Assembly (NCBI GenBank): GCA_002205965.3
Contig: NADL03000866.1
Location: forward strand, 248,001 to 312,000
Length of the DNA stretch: 64,000 nucleotides
Direction of reading: 5' to 3'
From: Kappaphycus alvarezii
Lineage: Eukaryota > Rhodophyta > Florideophyceae > Gigartinales > Solieriaceae
Part shown: positions 1 to 10,144 of the stretch, piece by piece
Position numbering within the stretch: the stretch's first letter is position 1
Layout: each line of letters begins with the position of its first letter
The notes under the pieces: model-generated
Databases searched by the model: none
The model's input: only the letters and a program-made list of their open reading frames with translations
What the model was told of the DNA's origin: nothing
Made by a program: the position numbers and the translations under genes

Positions 1-147
1 TATGATGTCTTAAGCGAAGTGAGATGTCCTGATCTAGAGGATGAAGATTTTGAGGAGTATATTCATTTAGTTTCTTTCAATTATCTTTCATCAAACTCTT
101 TGCGTCCGCATGAAGTCTTTTCTTACTTTTTCTGGTGCTTCTATTAG
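1..147 (+). other. Open frame entering from the left edge, unrecognised
   Basis: Frame 1 is open from the first base for 48 codons to a TAG at 145-147. It begins YDVLSEVRCPDLEDEDFEEY and is acidic near its start. No family is recognised. A short nucleotide stretch near 9605-9640 (a gatctaga.ga..aagatt core) resembles positions 31-60, so this could be the end of a repeated element's coding region. It may equally be chance. Confidence 0.15.
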
Positions 148-399
148 TTTTCTCGAGATTATAGTTTGAGAAGAAAATCTATATAAGATAAGTAAATTGA
201 TTCCTATATGACACGGAAAACAAGTGGGCAGACAACTTCAGGCTCGGTCCCGAATAGTCAGGAAGTTGAAATTCAACTTCAGACCCGAGAAACATTTTTG
301 CGCCAGTCGCAGAGCATAGGTGGTAGATCCTACCCCTTTAGAATTTGCTACTACAGCAGTCACTCAGCTTTTACGCCCACTCTCCTCCACCACCTGTTA

Positions 400-775
400 A
401 CGTCTACTGTGCAATTTAGTCGCTCACAACGACTCTCACCTCGGGTAGTTAGTGGTTCCCTTTTCCATCGGCGCCATTTTCACCCTATCACCTATCTCGG
501 GTGGAGGTCGCGATAAATTATTGATATCTCCTTTGCTTTTCATTTCGCGCCGCATTTAGAGGGAACATCGGGTTGAAGGCCCTCACTCTCCTGCTGGAGA
601 GAGCGCGGGGATCCACAGGGGTGAAACCAAAAATTCGGTCCCTCCACCGCTCCTGATTGCTTTGATGTCCGATCTCGTGCAGTGGATACCATGGAGTGGC
701 TCTACGACAGGATGACGAGCAGCTCTTGCGAGATCTTTTGCCAGAAGTATTACTTGTGGTTATCTGTAAAACCAT
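400..775 (-). pseudogene. LB-type REL domain/C-terminal fragment (non-LTR retrotransposon)
   Basis: Read on the minus strand, the frame contains an 'EIG...RDRIFGFTPVDP' stretch and then 'RAFNPMFPLNAARNEKQRRY'. This aligns by eye with the better copies at 38.8-39.0 kb (PDIREIG...DFFDV...NPLAP, then NAA..KHRRYE). It is interrupted by a stop at 518-520, after which 'FIATS' continues in frame. This is the end of the restriction-endonuclease-like domain and the following C-terminal module of LB. The copy is decayed and cannot encode a working protein. The assignment rests on pattern similarity to other copies in this window. Confidence 0.55.
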
Positions 776-824
776 GGAATAGATCGAACATATCTTCCAA
801 GGTTACAACATTTAAATGTTCACC
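755..824 (+). repeat. LB 3'-tail repeat, degenerate copy
   Basis: The sequence contains gtaaaaccatggaatagatc followed by catatcttccaagg. This matches the conserved LB 3' tail (…AACCATGG.ATAGATC…ATATCTTCCAAG…) in plus orientation, but the terminal AAAACACCC block has decayed. Confidence 0.5.
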
Positions 825-945
825 TTCATGGCGATGAGTTTTGTTGATCCTGTGGGTTCCATAAAATCAGGGCATGAGATGATCTCCATGTACATCGAGT
901 GTTTCCGGGTAATTTTTTTCAACAATGGCGTGTCAGGGTAAAAAA

Positions 946-1065
946 GGGGGAAATATTCGGGTATTTTACTCTTGGGAGATATATCCGACCTATCCCATAG
1001 TTTTTCAGACCGTTTTCATTACAAACGACTGAAAAAAGGGATAAAAAGTGGGACTTGACAGTACT
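946..1065 (-). repeat. LB 3'-tail repeat, minus orientation
   Basis: On the plus strand, ggggaaatattcgggtattt leads into actcttgggagatatatccg and cctatcccatag. This is the reverse complement of the LB 3' end. The element's 3' terminus is at about 946 and the tail runs rightward to about 1065. No coding sequence remains attached. Confidence 0.6.
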
Positions 1066-1673
1066 ATTGTAGCCATACCGAGAATTCTCGATAGTTCTCG
1101 GGGCAATGAGTAAAAAACCAATCGCTCAGCTCTCGGGAGGGTCAGAGATGTGCGAAATTTCTATCTCCTGGAATGCACAAGAGTAATTTGTTCTGACACT
1201 GCCCCATGGATTACGCCCGTCAACGACCTTTACGATGGTGTTTTTGCGAGCAATTTACACTGACCGATATAATCCCACACGGCAGGGAAGAGTTCGACCA
1301 CATCCAATGGATTTCTGTATCTGCTTCGTATGTTCCCAGCTCCTTAAAAGAAGCTGAAAGCAAGGTCTTGCAACGCTTGCTAGATGATCAGAAGCCAATA
1401 GTGCCGTGAATGTAGAGGGAGCTGCGAAACTCAATGAGTCCATGGAACTTTCTCCGTTTTCAGCGGCTGAGTAAGCATTTAAATCCGACATGTCTAAAGA
1501 AATGCAACTGTTTGTCAATCCGTCAGGAAATATGACTCTAGTATGCAAAAGTCATTCTATCCGCTGCCTTCCTCTCTTTCAGCTCAGCGTCCAACAGGCT
1601 TTCCAACTCCTTTTTTCAGCGTCGAATAAATAAAGTGCAACGAACCGAGACACCTTAAACGCCAAACCGACTT

Positions 1674-2152
1674 TGTTTAACGATATCTCTGTAACACCGC
1701 TGTATGATAGAGACATGTTTGCTTTTGTTTTTCAGTTCTCTAATACACAGGGAAACGTTTGGGTGTTTTACTCTTGGAAGATATATCCGACTTATACTAA
1801 TACACAGTGGAGTGGCAGAGAAACTGTATCCCTTTGCATGAATTTAGAAGTTTGATGTTACTTCAATGTTGTTATTTGACGTGGGGCCCCACGTAATCGT
1901 TCTTTTACTTATTTATATTCTAGATAGTACAATTCTATAGTTATACCTCTACTTTCTAGTAAGTTCTACTTAGTTAACAAAGTATAGAAGTTCTAGAGTA
2001 GAGCTACAGTACTGTCTATACAAAGGGAGCTCATCTGGATTCTTGTGAGAATCTAGGTACACTTCATTGACGACCTGCCCCAATTTTCTGAAACCCACTA
2101 CCATCTTCTCAACTATTCCCTTAGCAGCGCCCCGCTTGCCTCCTCTGTTTCA
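1674..2152 (+). mobile_element. Solo LTR of the G1 gypsy family, with a nested insertion
   Basis: Reading 5' to 3' it begins TGTTTAACGATATCTCTG (family consensus TGTAACAATGTCTCTG) and ends CCTCTGTTTCA. It aligns along its whole length with the reverse complement of the LTRs at 10145-10572 and 24041-24467. It contains a perfect 16-bp palindrome ACGTGGGGCCCCACGT at about 1878. Neither a primer-binding site nor coding sequence follows, so it is a solo LTR. It is diverged from the other copies, and I found no clear 5-bp target duplication (gactt versus cttta). Removing the 46-bp insertion and its 11-bp duplication leaves about 422 bp, close to the 427-428 bp of the other copies. Confidence 0.8.
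1751..1796 (-). mobile_element. 46-bp LB tail insertion with 11-bp target duplication
   Basis: The insertion starts ggaaacgtttgggtgtttta and continues with actcttggaagatatatccg, the reverse complement of the LB 3' end. It is bounded by identical 11-mers ctaatacacag at 1740-1750 and 1797-1807. The intact target is visible in the sibling LTRs, where one ct(a/t)ttacacag continues directly into tgg. This is an extreme 5' truncation, with only the last ~46 nt copied. Confidence 0.85.
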
Positions 2153-2404
2153 CTTTATTCCCTTGTTGGATGCAATAAATGATTCTTCGCCTCCAAGTCC
2201 CTGTCCAAAGGAAAACCACACCGCAGAAGACACTTTCGAACACATATCATGAAAGGGTTTCAATGGAGATACCCATCGGCGACAACACGAGGCAGGCCTT
2301 CGATGCCTCTGTAGCTCTCCCTGGGGCGAAGGTAGAGGTTCACATCACCGCTTCTCCGGACTCAAAAAAAGTAATGAACTAACAGATTTCTCAATGTGGT
2401 TTAG

Positions 2405-2466
2405 GTTCTTTCAGGATAGATCGAATATATCTTCCCACAGTAAACCCACCCAAGATTTTCCCCCCT
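2405..2466 (+). repeat. LB 3'-tail repeat
   Basis: Plus-strand ggatagatcgaatatatctt, then cc..agtaaacccacccaag and a pyrimidine-rich end (attttcccccc). It matches the conserved LB 3' terminus. Confidence 0.55.
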
Positions 2467-2554
2467 TTCACCAGGTCCAGCTTTTCCTTCAAACAAAATA
2501 CTTCTTTGCTTCAACTCCTTGAACCCTTTGCATGTGGAGAAAGGTTTCAGAGCT

Positions 2555-2800
2555 GGAAGGTATCAAAGCTTTTTCACCACTAAGGCCAAGGCCCGAACTG
2601 TTCCCCAGTGCCCATTTCTACACTCTGCGGATGGCACATGGACGCACTCGAATTTTTGAATGACGTGGCCGAGCACGTGGCTTTGAGAGCCATAGAGACT
2701 TTCGGACGCATACGATCTGTACTTTCGCCTTAGCATGTTACGAAAAAGCACAATGCAGCAGCAGTTTTGTCCAATGGAGCGAGTCTTTCGGCTGGCCTTA
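2555..2800 (+). pseudogene. Decayed LB C-terminal fragment
   Basis: Nucleotide-level similarity to the good copy at 30165-30420 is visible. A 'RYQSF' start, then the equivalents of 'GWHPDA' (ggatggcacatggacgc) and 'ATR/ETY', and the 'HAAAAVMS' region (aaaagcacaatgcagcagca) occur in order. Several stops and frame shifts interrupt it. It is the C-terminal module of an LB element. Confidence 0.45.
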
Positions 2801-3130
2801 CGCCAGTTTTACAAGAAAGCTCGATCCTGGTCGTTTTTTGTACGCAGATACGCTTCCTCCATCTCACATATTTCCCTCTTTTCCCTTTGCCCACAACATG
2901 TCCTAGCAGAATTACCCTGAAAATCTTGACTGCGTCGACGATCATCTCCCGCATTGTTTGTAAGGGAAAGATAGTGTGTGGTACCATGACCGTGAGGTTA
3001 TTGTACTGAATAAAGACCTAAACAGTTGCCCGACTGCCAGTTGTCGAACCGCGATAAAGTCTTTACGCCAGACCCGATATTCGTGCAATAGTACGCATCA
3101 AAGGCACGGACACACCCCCCTTTTTCCCCC

Positions 3131-3154
3131 TTTAAAAACACCCTAAATTTTCCC
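3131..3154 (+). repeat. LB 3'-terminal motif, second tail variant
   Basis: tttaaaaacaccctaaattt followed by tccc. This is the '(C)ATTAAAACACCCCAAGATTTCCC' variant of the LB terminus, which lacks the CTTCCAAGAG block. Confidence 0.4.
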
Positions 3155-3610
3155 ATTTATCGACACACCGCGTTAATCGCCACTTCCCCCGCTGCTTTTC
3201 CGATTGGCTACCATCTACTTTTTTAGTTGGTACAAATGCTCTGTTATTCGTACTGTAGATCCTGAACAATGTTTGTAATCCAAGTTTGTAGGACATCCTT
3301 CGCATTATTACCAGTAAACCAGCCCCACGAACTTCTCGCTTTAAACCAACCAAATTGACGCACTTTCGTTAACCCCCATTGCGCCCTCTAGCAGAAGAGT
3401 AGTCAACTTTAACCTGTTGACTTTGCTGAATGCAAGGAGTGTCGCGAAACACAAAAGAGATGACTACTTCGCCGGGACTTCTGCCAATAGAAGGCTTGTC
3501 CCTCTCCATATCTTCATAATCAGTGGGTAGATTCCTAGGGCTTTAAACTACTTTTTCATCGCAGAAAACCACCGCAAAGTTTCCCTTCCTCGGTTGATAG
3601 CATCTGGTTG

Positions 3611-3762
3611 CCTGTGCATTGCTAGCCGACGTTGCTCGAAACCTAGTTGTGAAGGTAATGGAGACCTACGAAAGGTCAAACAGGTCCTGATGCAAAGGCA
3701 CACGGCAGCGCCAGCAATGTCCGATGCAACATGCCTTTTTGCTGACCTCCAGCTGATCCTCT
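3611..3762 (+). pseudogene. LB C-terminal fragment
   Basis: It aligns well with 30270-30415 at nucleotide level: gcattgctagccgacgttgc, ggagacctacgaaaggtcaa and gcaatgtccgatgcaacatg each have clear counterparts. It encodes remnants of the ETY.K.N....R.AAA.MSNAACL motif but carries an in-frame stop. It is an isolated piece of the LB C-terminus. Confidence 0.55.
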
Positions 3763-3864
3763 AGTAAATCTACTGCGTCTTGCTGATCCGTTACTTTATG
3801 AGGAAGCCGGACGTGTCTTCACTGGGCCTTGATTACACTGCCAACATAGGAAGAAGCTGGATAT

Positions 3865-4150
3865 CAGAGCAATAATAGCTACTGGCGGAACGGATCTTTT
3901 GACGTAAACCCCGTCAAACCTCTGATCACCTCTTTTGCCAGAGCGAAGAGGTTTAACCCACTCACGAGCCTCAACGCAGCGCCTGTGGATAAGAAGCGAA
4001 AATACCAAGGATTTCTTGCCAATTTGTCGGGTAAAAGCAGGCTAGTTCCTGTCCCTATCTCAACGCTCTGAGGCTGGCGTCTGGCGGCGTTTGCAGTCGT
4101 CAAGGGAATTGTGAGATCCGTTTCCAGTCGTGCGACGGGACGGTTTCGAA
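3865..4150 (+). pseudogene. LB REL-end/C-terminal fragment
   Basis: A 'TGGTDL' stretch is followed by 'FNPLTSLNAA', 'KRKYQGFLANLSGKSRLVPV' and 'PISTL', the module that follows the REL domain in other LB copies. A TGA interrupts the 'GGW' motif and the frame then drifts. It lies downstream of a more C-terminal fragment (3611-3762), so the two come from different insertions. Confidence 0.55.
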
Positions 4151-4248
4151 GGTGCAAGGTATTCTTTTACATCGACACTACGTACTGGCAGTAATCCCCA
4201 ATGCGGCTTGTTTGCTTTCTGGCCTCTCTTCTACTTGCGGGTAAAGGT

Positions 4249-4285
4249 GGGAAATCTTGGGGTGTTTTAATGACTGAAAAATAAG
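4249..4285 (-). repeat. LB 3'-terminal motif (ATTAAAACACCCC variant)
   Basis: Plus strand gtgggaaatcttggggtgtt then ttaatgactgaaaaata. Its reverse complement matches the LB tail variant also found at 20512-20540 and 30511-30535. Confidence 0.5.
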
Positions 4286-4329
4286 TTCGCCTGTGTTCCA
4301 AATGGGGAAATGTTTAGGTTGCTATATCG

Positions 4330-4500
4330 CGGGTGGAACATAGGGTGAAATTCCAATTAGCGTATGCAGTTTAGTGCGGTGGAGAAAACATTACGGTGAG
4401 AATGGGCGCGCTATGAAATAGCGACTAAAAAGTAGCTGCGAGCCCTGTCAGCAGAGATGCCGCGTTCGATGCATCCATTGACGCAGAATGTTGCTGTAGG
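4330..4500. repeat. Dispersed repeat R-A, copy 1
   Basis: About 170 bp closely similar to 13713-13877. Shared blocks include aaaacattacggtgagaatg / aaaacattgcggtgagaatg, ggcgcgct, gcgactaaaa.gtagctg.g and acgcagaatg..gctgta. Neither copy has a coding frame I recognise. Both copies lie next to LB fragments. Confidence 0.7.
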
Positions 4501-4512
4501 AGTTCCAAAAGA

Positions 4513-5033
4513 GGGAAGGTTTGGGTGTTTTACTCTTGGAAGATATATCCGATCTATTCCATGGTTTTCCAGACAACCACAATCGACTTAAGAAGGTATG
4601 CTGACACAATAATGGGGAAGGAACTAAGTTCCAAAGTGCATCAAATAATTGGTAGTGGGCTTGGGGAATAAGGAAGCAGTGCAAAACTCTTTAAGATCGT
4701 TAAAAGCTGGCTTGAGGCCACCCAGAAGGCAGGCCGTGTTGGACATGGCATCAGCCGCAGCGTGCCTTTTCATGAATATTCCACAAACCTTCCTGTATGA
4801 TTCCATGAACCCAATGGCAACGCTTCTTGTCACTTTAGTAACAACGGCGTATGCGTCTGGATGCCAACCTCCGATGGTAGATAGGGGCACGGGGACGAGG
4901 CTTCCTTGAAAGAAAGGAGCAATGAAGGATTTGCACCCTCTGCACTTCTCGGCTCGGGCTGCGTTCAGGGAAATTAGCGGGTTAAACAATTTAGATTTCC
5001 TGTTCGATGGCGCGAAAGTATTGACGAAACCTA
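4513..5033 (-). pseudogene. 5'-truncated LB copy: C-terminal module plus 3' tail
   Basis: The minus-strand frame 4624-5033 reads '...VNTFAPSNRKSKLFNPLISL', then 'NAARAEKCRGCKSF', 'VPVPLSTIGGWHPDA' and a '..KRHAAADAMSNTACLLGGLK' end. This is the full C-terminal module of LB. The conserved 3' tail follows at 4513-4630 (aaggtttgggtgttttactc on the plus strand). Its 5' end abuts the 3' tail of the next copy (5034) with no spacer, which gives a head-to-tail arrangement. Confidence 0.7.
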
Positions 5034-5520
5034 GGGAAGGGTTTGGGTATTTTACTCTTGGAAGATATATTCGATCTATCCTAAAGTTCTCCAAGCAACC
5101 AGGACGAAATTGATCTAAAAATGTCCGTCCCATGTTGTCTTCCTACTACCTGGAAATCTAGTCTTGTGTAGCACAGCCTCTTTCATGGCTCTACAACGGG
5201 GTGGCGGGGGCTTTGGCTAAGTCCCGGGCCAGATGATTCTCATGCAGGTCCTGGCAAGTGGTACTTTGGAGGTTATGAAGGAAGTGATTACAATAAGCGT
5301 CTAGCGTTTCAGGGCAAATAAGTGTCGGGCATAGTGTGTCGGAGGTAAGCAGAGAGACCTGGCAGTGATGTCGGAGCCACAGGGAAAATTGCCGGGCTTT
5401 GATGTGCGTTTGTAGTCCGGGGCATGTCGCACTGTACACCCACTATTGGGATTCTAGGAACGCAATTGATGCGTGGAACGCTTGCCTCCTACAGGCTGAC
5501 AAGGTAAAAGCGGCGTTAAC
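5034..5520 (-). pseudogene. LB copy: REL-domain zinc region plus 3' tail
   Basis: The minus-strand frame 5191-5439 reads 'YSATCPGLQTH', 'FSLWLRHHCQV' and 'CPTLICPETLDAYCNHFLHN', and ends 'ARDLAKAPATPL'. The corresponding part of the copy at 13.1-13.4 kb is 'YCAPCPGLKTH...FSVWLQSYCEV...CPRSNCPETL...DLAKNGRHP'. The Cys/His residues belong to the CCHC-type zinc region before the REL catalytic motif. The catalytic part is missing. Within about 100 bp the sequence passes into the 3' tail at 5034-5115, so the copy is internally deleted. Confidence 0.6.
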
Positions 5521-5938
5521 GGAAAAAGGAATCGCCAAATACCGGGGATGAGTGTTGTTTCAAGCGACTAAAGTGCTACAGTAGACGTTAACGAACAAGG
5601 GCAGGGAGTAGTATTGAAAGAGGAGATCTTGTTCTATTAATCAACTCCAAAGGAGCAGGCTCTGCCATCTCGCTTGGAAAGTAGAGAGCCTATCAAAGGA
5701 ATTCGGTTCGAAGTTGACTCCCAACCTACCTTCCCTCTCCTGAAGGAAGCAATTTATTCAGTGTATGTAGGCTTTTTTTGCAAACCGGAAATCTCCAAGA
5801 ACACCATTACAATCGCCATAACACACAGGAAAGTGCTTCATGTGGACGCAGCTAATTTGACATAAGGTACTTGACAGGAAGTACACGAATCTACTCCCCA
5901 CAGTCTGCGTCCTTTAAAACAGAACCTATCAATTCTCT
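5521..5938. other. No recognisable feature
   Basis: I see only short frames here (one of 63 codons at 5674-5865) with no family resemblance. Confidence 0.5.
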
Positions 5939-6357
5939 TCATACGTCATAAGTATCCATATAGTCCCCAAGCTTACTCTCCGTAGGTTCAAAAATATCTA
6001 CTCCTTTCAGCACCAAGTCCAGCTCAGTTGAAGCCCCTTCAACCGGGTTCATAAACAGGACCACCTGACCCAACCAATTCATTCCTTCTCCTCCCATATG
6101 AACCGGTTCGAAACCCCTCTCTTCATCCCCGGGCTCCTCGGTCTCCTCTTCTCTCTTTTCTTTTTCGTCCTCTCTCTCCTCTTCTTCCACTCCTTGAACC
6201 ATTTCCGGGGCCATTTACTCCTCAAAGTCCTCTTCTGTCTTAGCCTCCCCCTCTTTCGAGCCCTCCCCCAACTGCGTCCTTTGCTTCGATCTGTAACATA
6301 TGAAAAGTTATAAGCTTCGTGAAGCCCTTCCTTGTTTGTCGGAGGAGGTAATCCCAT
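5939..6357 (-). other. Acidic/charged reading frame, unrecognised
   Basis: The minus frame 5939-6214 has a strongly acidic run (EEEEREDEKEKREEETEE) and ends '..GVDIFEPTESKLGDYMD'. The acidic run comes from a CTC/TTC-rich plus strand, so it could be compositional. A second acidic minus-strand frame at 52054-52239 has a similar ending ('GDIFSSLDVS'), and its downstream DNA shares a tggggacta.....gg.at.at core with the end of this one. The locus may be the 3' end of another G3-type element, but no polymerase sequence remains. Confidence 0.2.
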
Positions 6358-6399
6358 ACTTCATTGGGCACGAACGGATAGAAGGGAGACAGTGGTAGG

Positions 6400-9300
6400 T
6401 AGAGGATGGCTAAATTTGGAAATGGGGCCAGTGGAAGGTAGTCTGTGCATTTTAGCACAAAGTGGGGTTAGAATTGGCGAGTGTTTGGTATTGGAGGGCC
6501 GTGGATAAATCTTATCGAGGACCAAACGGGTTCAAATAGCCTCAAGAGGCTCAGAATAGAAGGCCTGATGGATGAAAAATAAGTTAAAATATAGTTGCAG
6601 TGAGAACAAGTGAAAATGCCTGCAAAAGAATACCCTGTAGCGTAAATTACCTGTACCATGGAAAAAGATGTTAAGGGTCGAGGAAAATCAAAAAACACTA
6701 GAAGGAAAAAATAGCTGTCAAAAAGGGAGGCATTTGTACATAATTGGGGAAAAGGAGATAAAGAAAATAGTATGAGGAAACAGTATTTTTATCCTATAAA
6801 AGAGGACAGAAAGTGTGGACAGAAACAAGCACATAAAGAGAATATTTTCAGTTTCCCTCTTGGCAGTGGACGTAGAGGGATTCATTTGTGAAATAAGTCT
6901 TTTTTTTGGAAAATACCGTCCACAAGAGAGGCTAAAAGATGTTCCAGACGATGATAAGGGTTTTACTGCGCCTCGTTGAAGAATTATTCAAGTTTAAACT
7001 TGGAAAAAGAGGGCGCAAGAAAGGAAGTATTGAGCTGCGTCAGAGTTTGAGATAGAAAGTATTAGGCAGGGAAAGTGGGCGCAAGGGCAGTTTTCAGGCG
7101 TACAGTGGAGTTAATCGAGCTGAACGAAAGATGCCGTGCGTATTCAAAATAATTTTATTAAGCCCAGTACATCATGGCGCATAGGAATCCATCAGTTTTC
7201 CAAGCTACGTTATAGACAGATTCACGGGTTTCTTGGAATATCTTTCACATAACTACGTCAAATTGCGAAGTCAATGGAGAATTTAGGTGTAGCAGGGTAC
7301 ATCGTAATACATAGACCAAGTGACAGGCACTAGCAGAGTAATGGAGCAAGTGAAAAAATTAGAGGTCTTAACAAGACCTTAGCCGATCTTAGAGGACAAA
7401 AAAGTTCATATTTTCCCTGCAAAAATGTCTGATAACCATCGGCGTTGCCGATGGGAGCGGCAATGATTTCAGTCAAGTAGGCGCGATTGATTCGACACGG
7501 AGAAGAATGGAGGAGACGATCGCATTCGGGTGGTTGGTAGACGACCCTGCTTTAGACTTATGCCATTGAACATGAAAACTGAAACGGGTACGCTCAGGCT
7601 TCAGAAAGTTGAGCATATAAGAAGCTGCAGAGATGCATTGCTGTATCGATGTCGTCAGCGTAGCAGCCGAGGAAGGAATGAAAGTTCAGAAACGGGCGGG
7701 AAGGACCAGAAACAACTGGTGAAAAGTGAGAGCACGCAGAAAATGCTCAATGGGTCGCCTTTTTAAACTCATTTTCTACTAGGAATCACATGAGTTCCAG
7801 AGAAGAGGGTGAGATTGAAGCTGGAGATGTATTGTTTGCAACAAGCGAGGGTAGGAAAATATTTGAAGACTGCTTCCAGAGGCAAGCTACACTCGAGGAA
7901 TTTTAATGCGTTTATGGCGTCGATCTTGACAAACACAAGCTGTTGAGGCAGAAAATAGTTTCATACAGCAGGTTCCCCTAAGTTATCCAGAATAGAAGTT
8001 GACGGATAAGGAGGGGATAGATGCATCCATTGCAATCGGCCTAAGTTTCTCTGAGTTTGGCTCGAAAAGCCAAAGAGAAGCGCAATCGAAAAAAAATGAT
8101 TAAATTACGTGGAAGCTTTCCTTTCACATAATATGGTAGTACGAAACAGGTCCTTTCTGCGAACTCCTGTTTTCTTCTTCCCGAGATCTGACCCCTTATT
8201 GTTTGAGTTCTTCTTCTATTTTTCTCAGATAAAGAAATTCTAAAAGTCATTATCCTTTATGAATCTAAATTCAATGTAAGACTCCAATTTCTATTTCATA
8301 TTTGAAAATTTGTTCATTCTTTTCGGAAAAAAGATCTATCCACTCCTGATCCGGTTAAATATTTTATCAAGGATGTTTTCTTTTATTGTCCTAAATGCAT
8401 TCAAGTTCAAACCGGAAATATCGCTTTGCTTTTTTAGTTTCTACAGAGGCCGTGAAATTTCTCAAGGGCGGCCCCTATTTAAAGCATGAGAGCTACGACT
8501 TTGAAGTCAAACATTGCCATCAGCCACTTTATCGGTCCATCCGCACACTATCATAATTTGTAATCAACATTATAAACCTTCTCCTGTCCATCATCATCGC
8601 TAAATAGACTGTGGCACGCCTTCTCATCAACTGCCTGGCTTTGGTGGTCAATGGGTCAACCGAATACGAATACTACTGTAAAAGGATGGATTGGTAAACC
8701 GTTCTGAATTGGGTTCGCAGTCAATATGTGACGGAGACATAGAAAGCAAAGGGTAAAAAGGAGGCTGAGGCGGATGTAGAGGGATATGAACATAATGACG
8801 ACTGGGTAGACACATGGGAGTCGCTGATTTACAACCGTGTGGGAGTTACTGGGTAGGATCGAGGGAGAGTGGTAGTTTAATTGCAATTCTGGATTTATCT
8901 GTAGGGGACAGAGAGGAGTTGGAGGACTTTGAGGATGGATGGGACGACCTTGATATATCAAAGGAGGTATACCAATAATCTGGGACGCTCGACAGAAATG
9001 TAGGGCTGCATTAGGGGTGTGAAAATTGACCAAATATTTTAATCTCTATCCCGGAGTCATACAGTGATGCTGAATTGTGGAACAATATTTTTTATTGTTG
9101 CCCAAAATTTATATTTATTGTGAATAATCAAGGAATAATTTTTATATATTTACACTGGCGCTATTTTATGCTGAATTCAGTGTGAAATAATTTTCATGTC
9201 CTATAGTTGGGTTTTTATATTATACATGCTATAATGATTGCATTTATGCTACCAACAAATTATTATCTGGATGATTTCTTACCTGGAAAATACTGCAACA

Positions 9301-10144
9301 ATTATTGCTGAGCCTGAATTGTGTCTACCAAAATTATTGAAAGCCTCACCTGATTTTTGTAGCTAGTTCACCATGGTGTAGAGTATAAGTAGTCTAGGTT
9401 GTTAGAAATATTTTTTACATCCTCGGGCGATCGAAATATTCCCCTCGATCAGCTACCATTAAATTTGATTTTCTATTTCTTTTTCATTCTATGTCCAATT
9501 GTGACATTTATTTATTTATTCAAGTTGGAACCATTTATTATTATTTGGATCTACCTATCCCAATTATTTTGCAGGGTATGGCTTTTTCGGGGTATTTTTT
9601 GGCTCTGATCTAGAAGACAAAGATTATAAGGAGTAGAGCCAGATATTTATCCTAATAGTATTTCTTGTTAGTCTCCAAGATTAACTTTAATATATTTAAT
9701 GGTATTTGGTACTTTAGTTTGAGACTTAACGGTTAGCTGCAAAGTTTATGTGAGCTGACTAAATCGCTTTCCTTAGGAGGACAAGCATATTGGGAGACAA
9801 TTTGAAGTGCTTATCAAAACAGTTGAGAAGTTGAAAGCATGCTTTGACCTAAGAAGCATTTTCTTTCACGATAATAACTGAGCATATGTAGTAGATCCTT
9901 CTCTTCTGTACTCACTTGTGTCCCCTTTACTCCCAGTCCTCATTCGCCTTTTCGTGTTTGGACAACTATTCTTCGGTAGCACACTTTTTCCCTTGCCCAT
10001 TCTTCGTTATAGGATAATAAGTTCTGAGAATCTAATCTTCGTTGATTTATTCCGTCACAGTGATTGATATATTGATGTATCGCAACTCCTAGAAAAGGAC
10101 AATAAGCGTGAGTTCAAAAGCCCCAGGGCAACAAATACGGTGGC
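6400..10144. other. Non-coding stretch without recognisable genes
   Basis: The longest frame is 125 codons on the minus strand (8656-9033). It is proline-rich at its start and hydrophobic later, with no recognised domain and no start context. From about 9.0 kb the sequence is AT-rich. I find no repeats of the families described elsewhere except weak similarity of 9605-9640 to the left edge. Confidence 0.5.

Noticed and set aside
1669..2157. Target duplication of the first solo LTR
   Set aside because: Flanks gactt and cttta do not match under the LTR limits used; the LTR at 10145-10572 (gtggc / acaag) also has none.
6079..6313. Hydrophobic plus-strand frame (membrane-protein-like)
   Set aside because: It is the complement of a Glu-rich low-complexity stretch; CTC/TTC repeats read as Leu/Phe/Ser create the appearance of a membrane segment.
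8656..9033. 125-codon minus-strand frame with a hydrophobic segment
   Set aside because: No recognisable family, proline-rich low-complexity start and no support from neighbours; length is compatible with chance.
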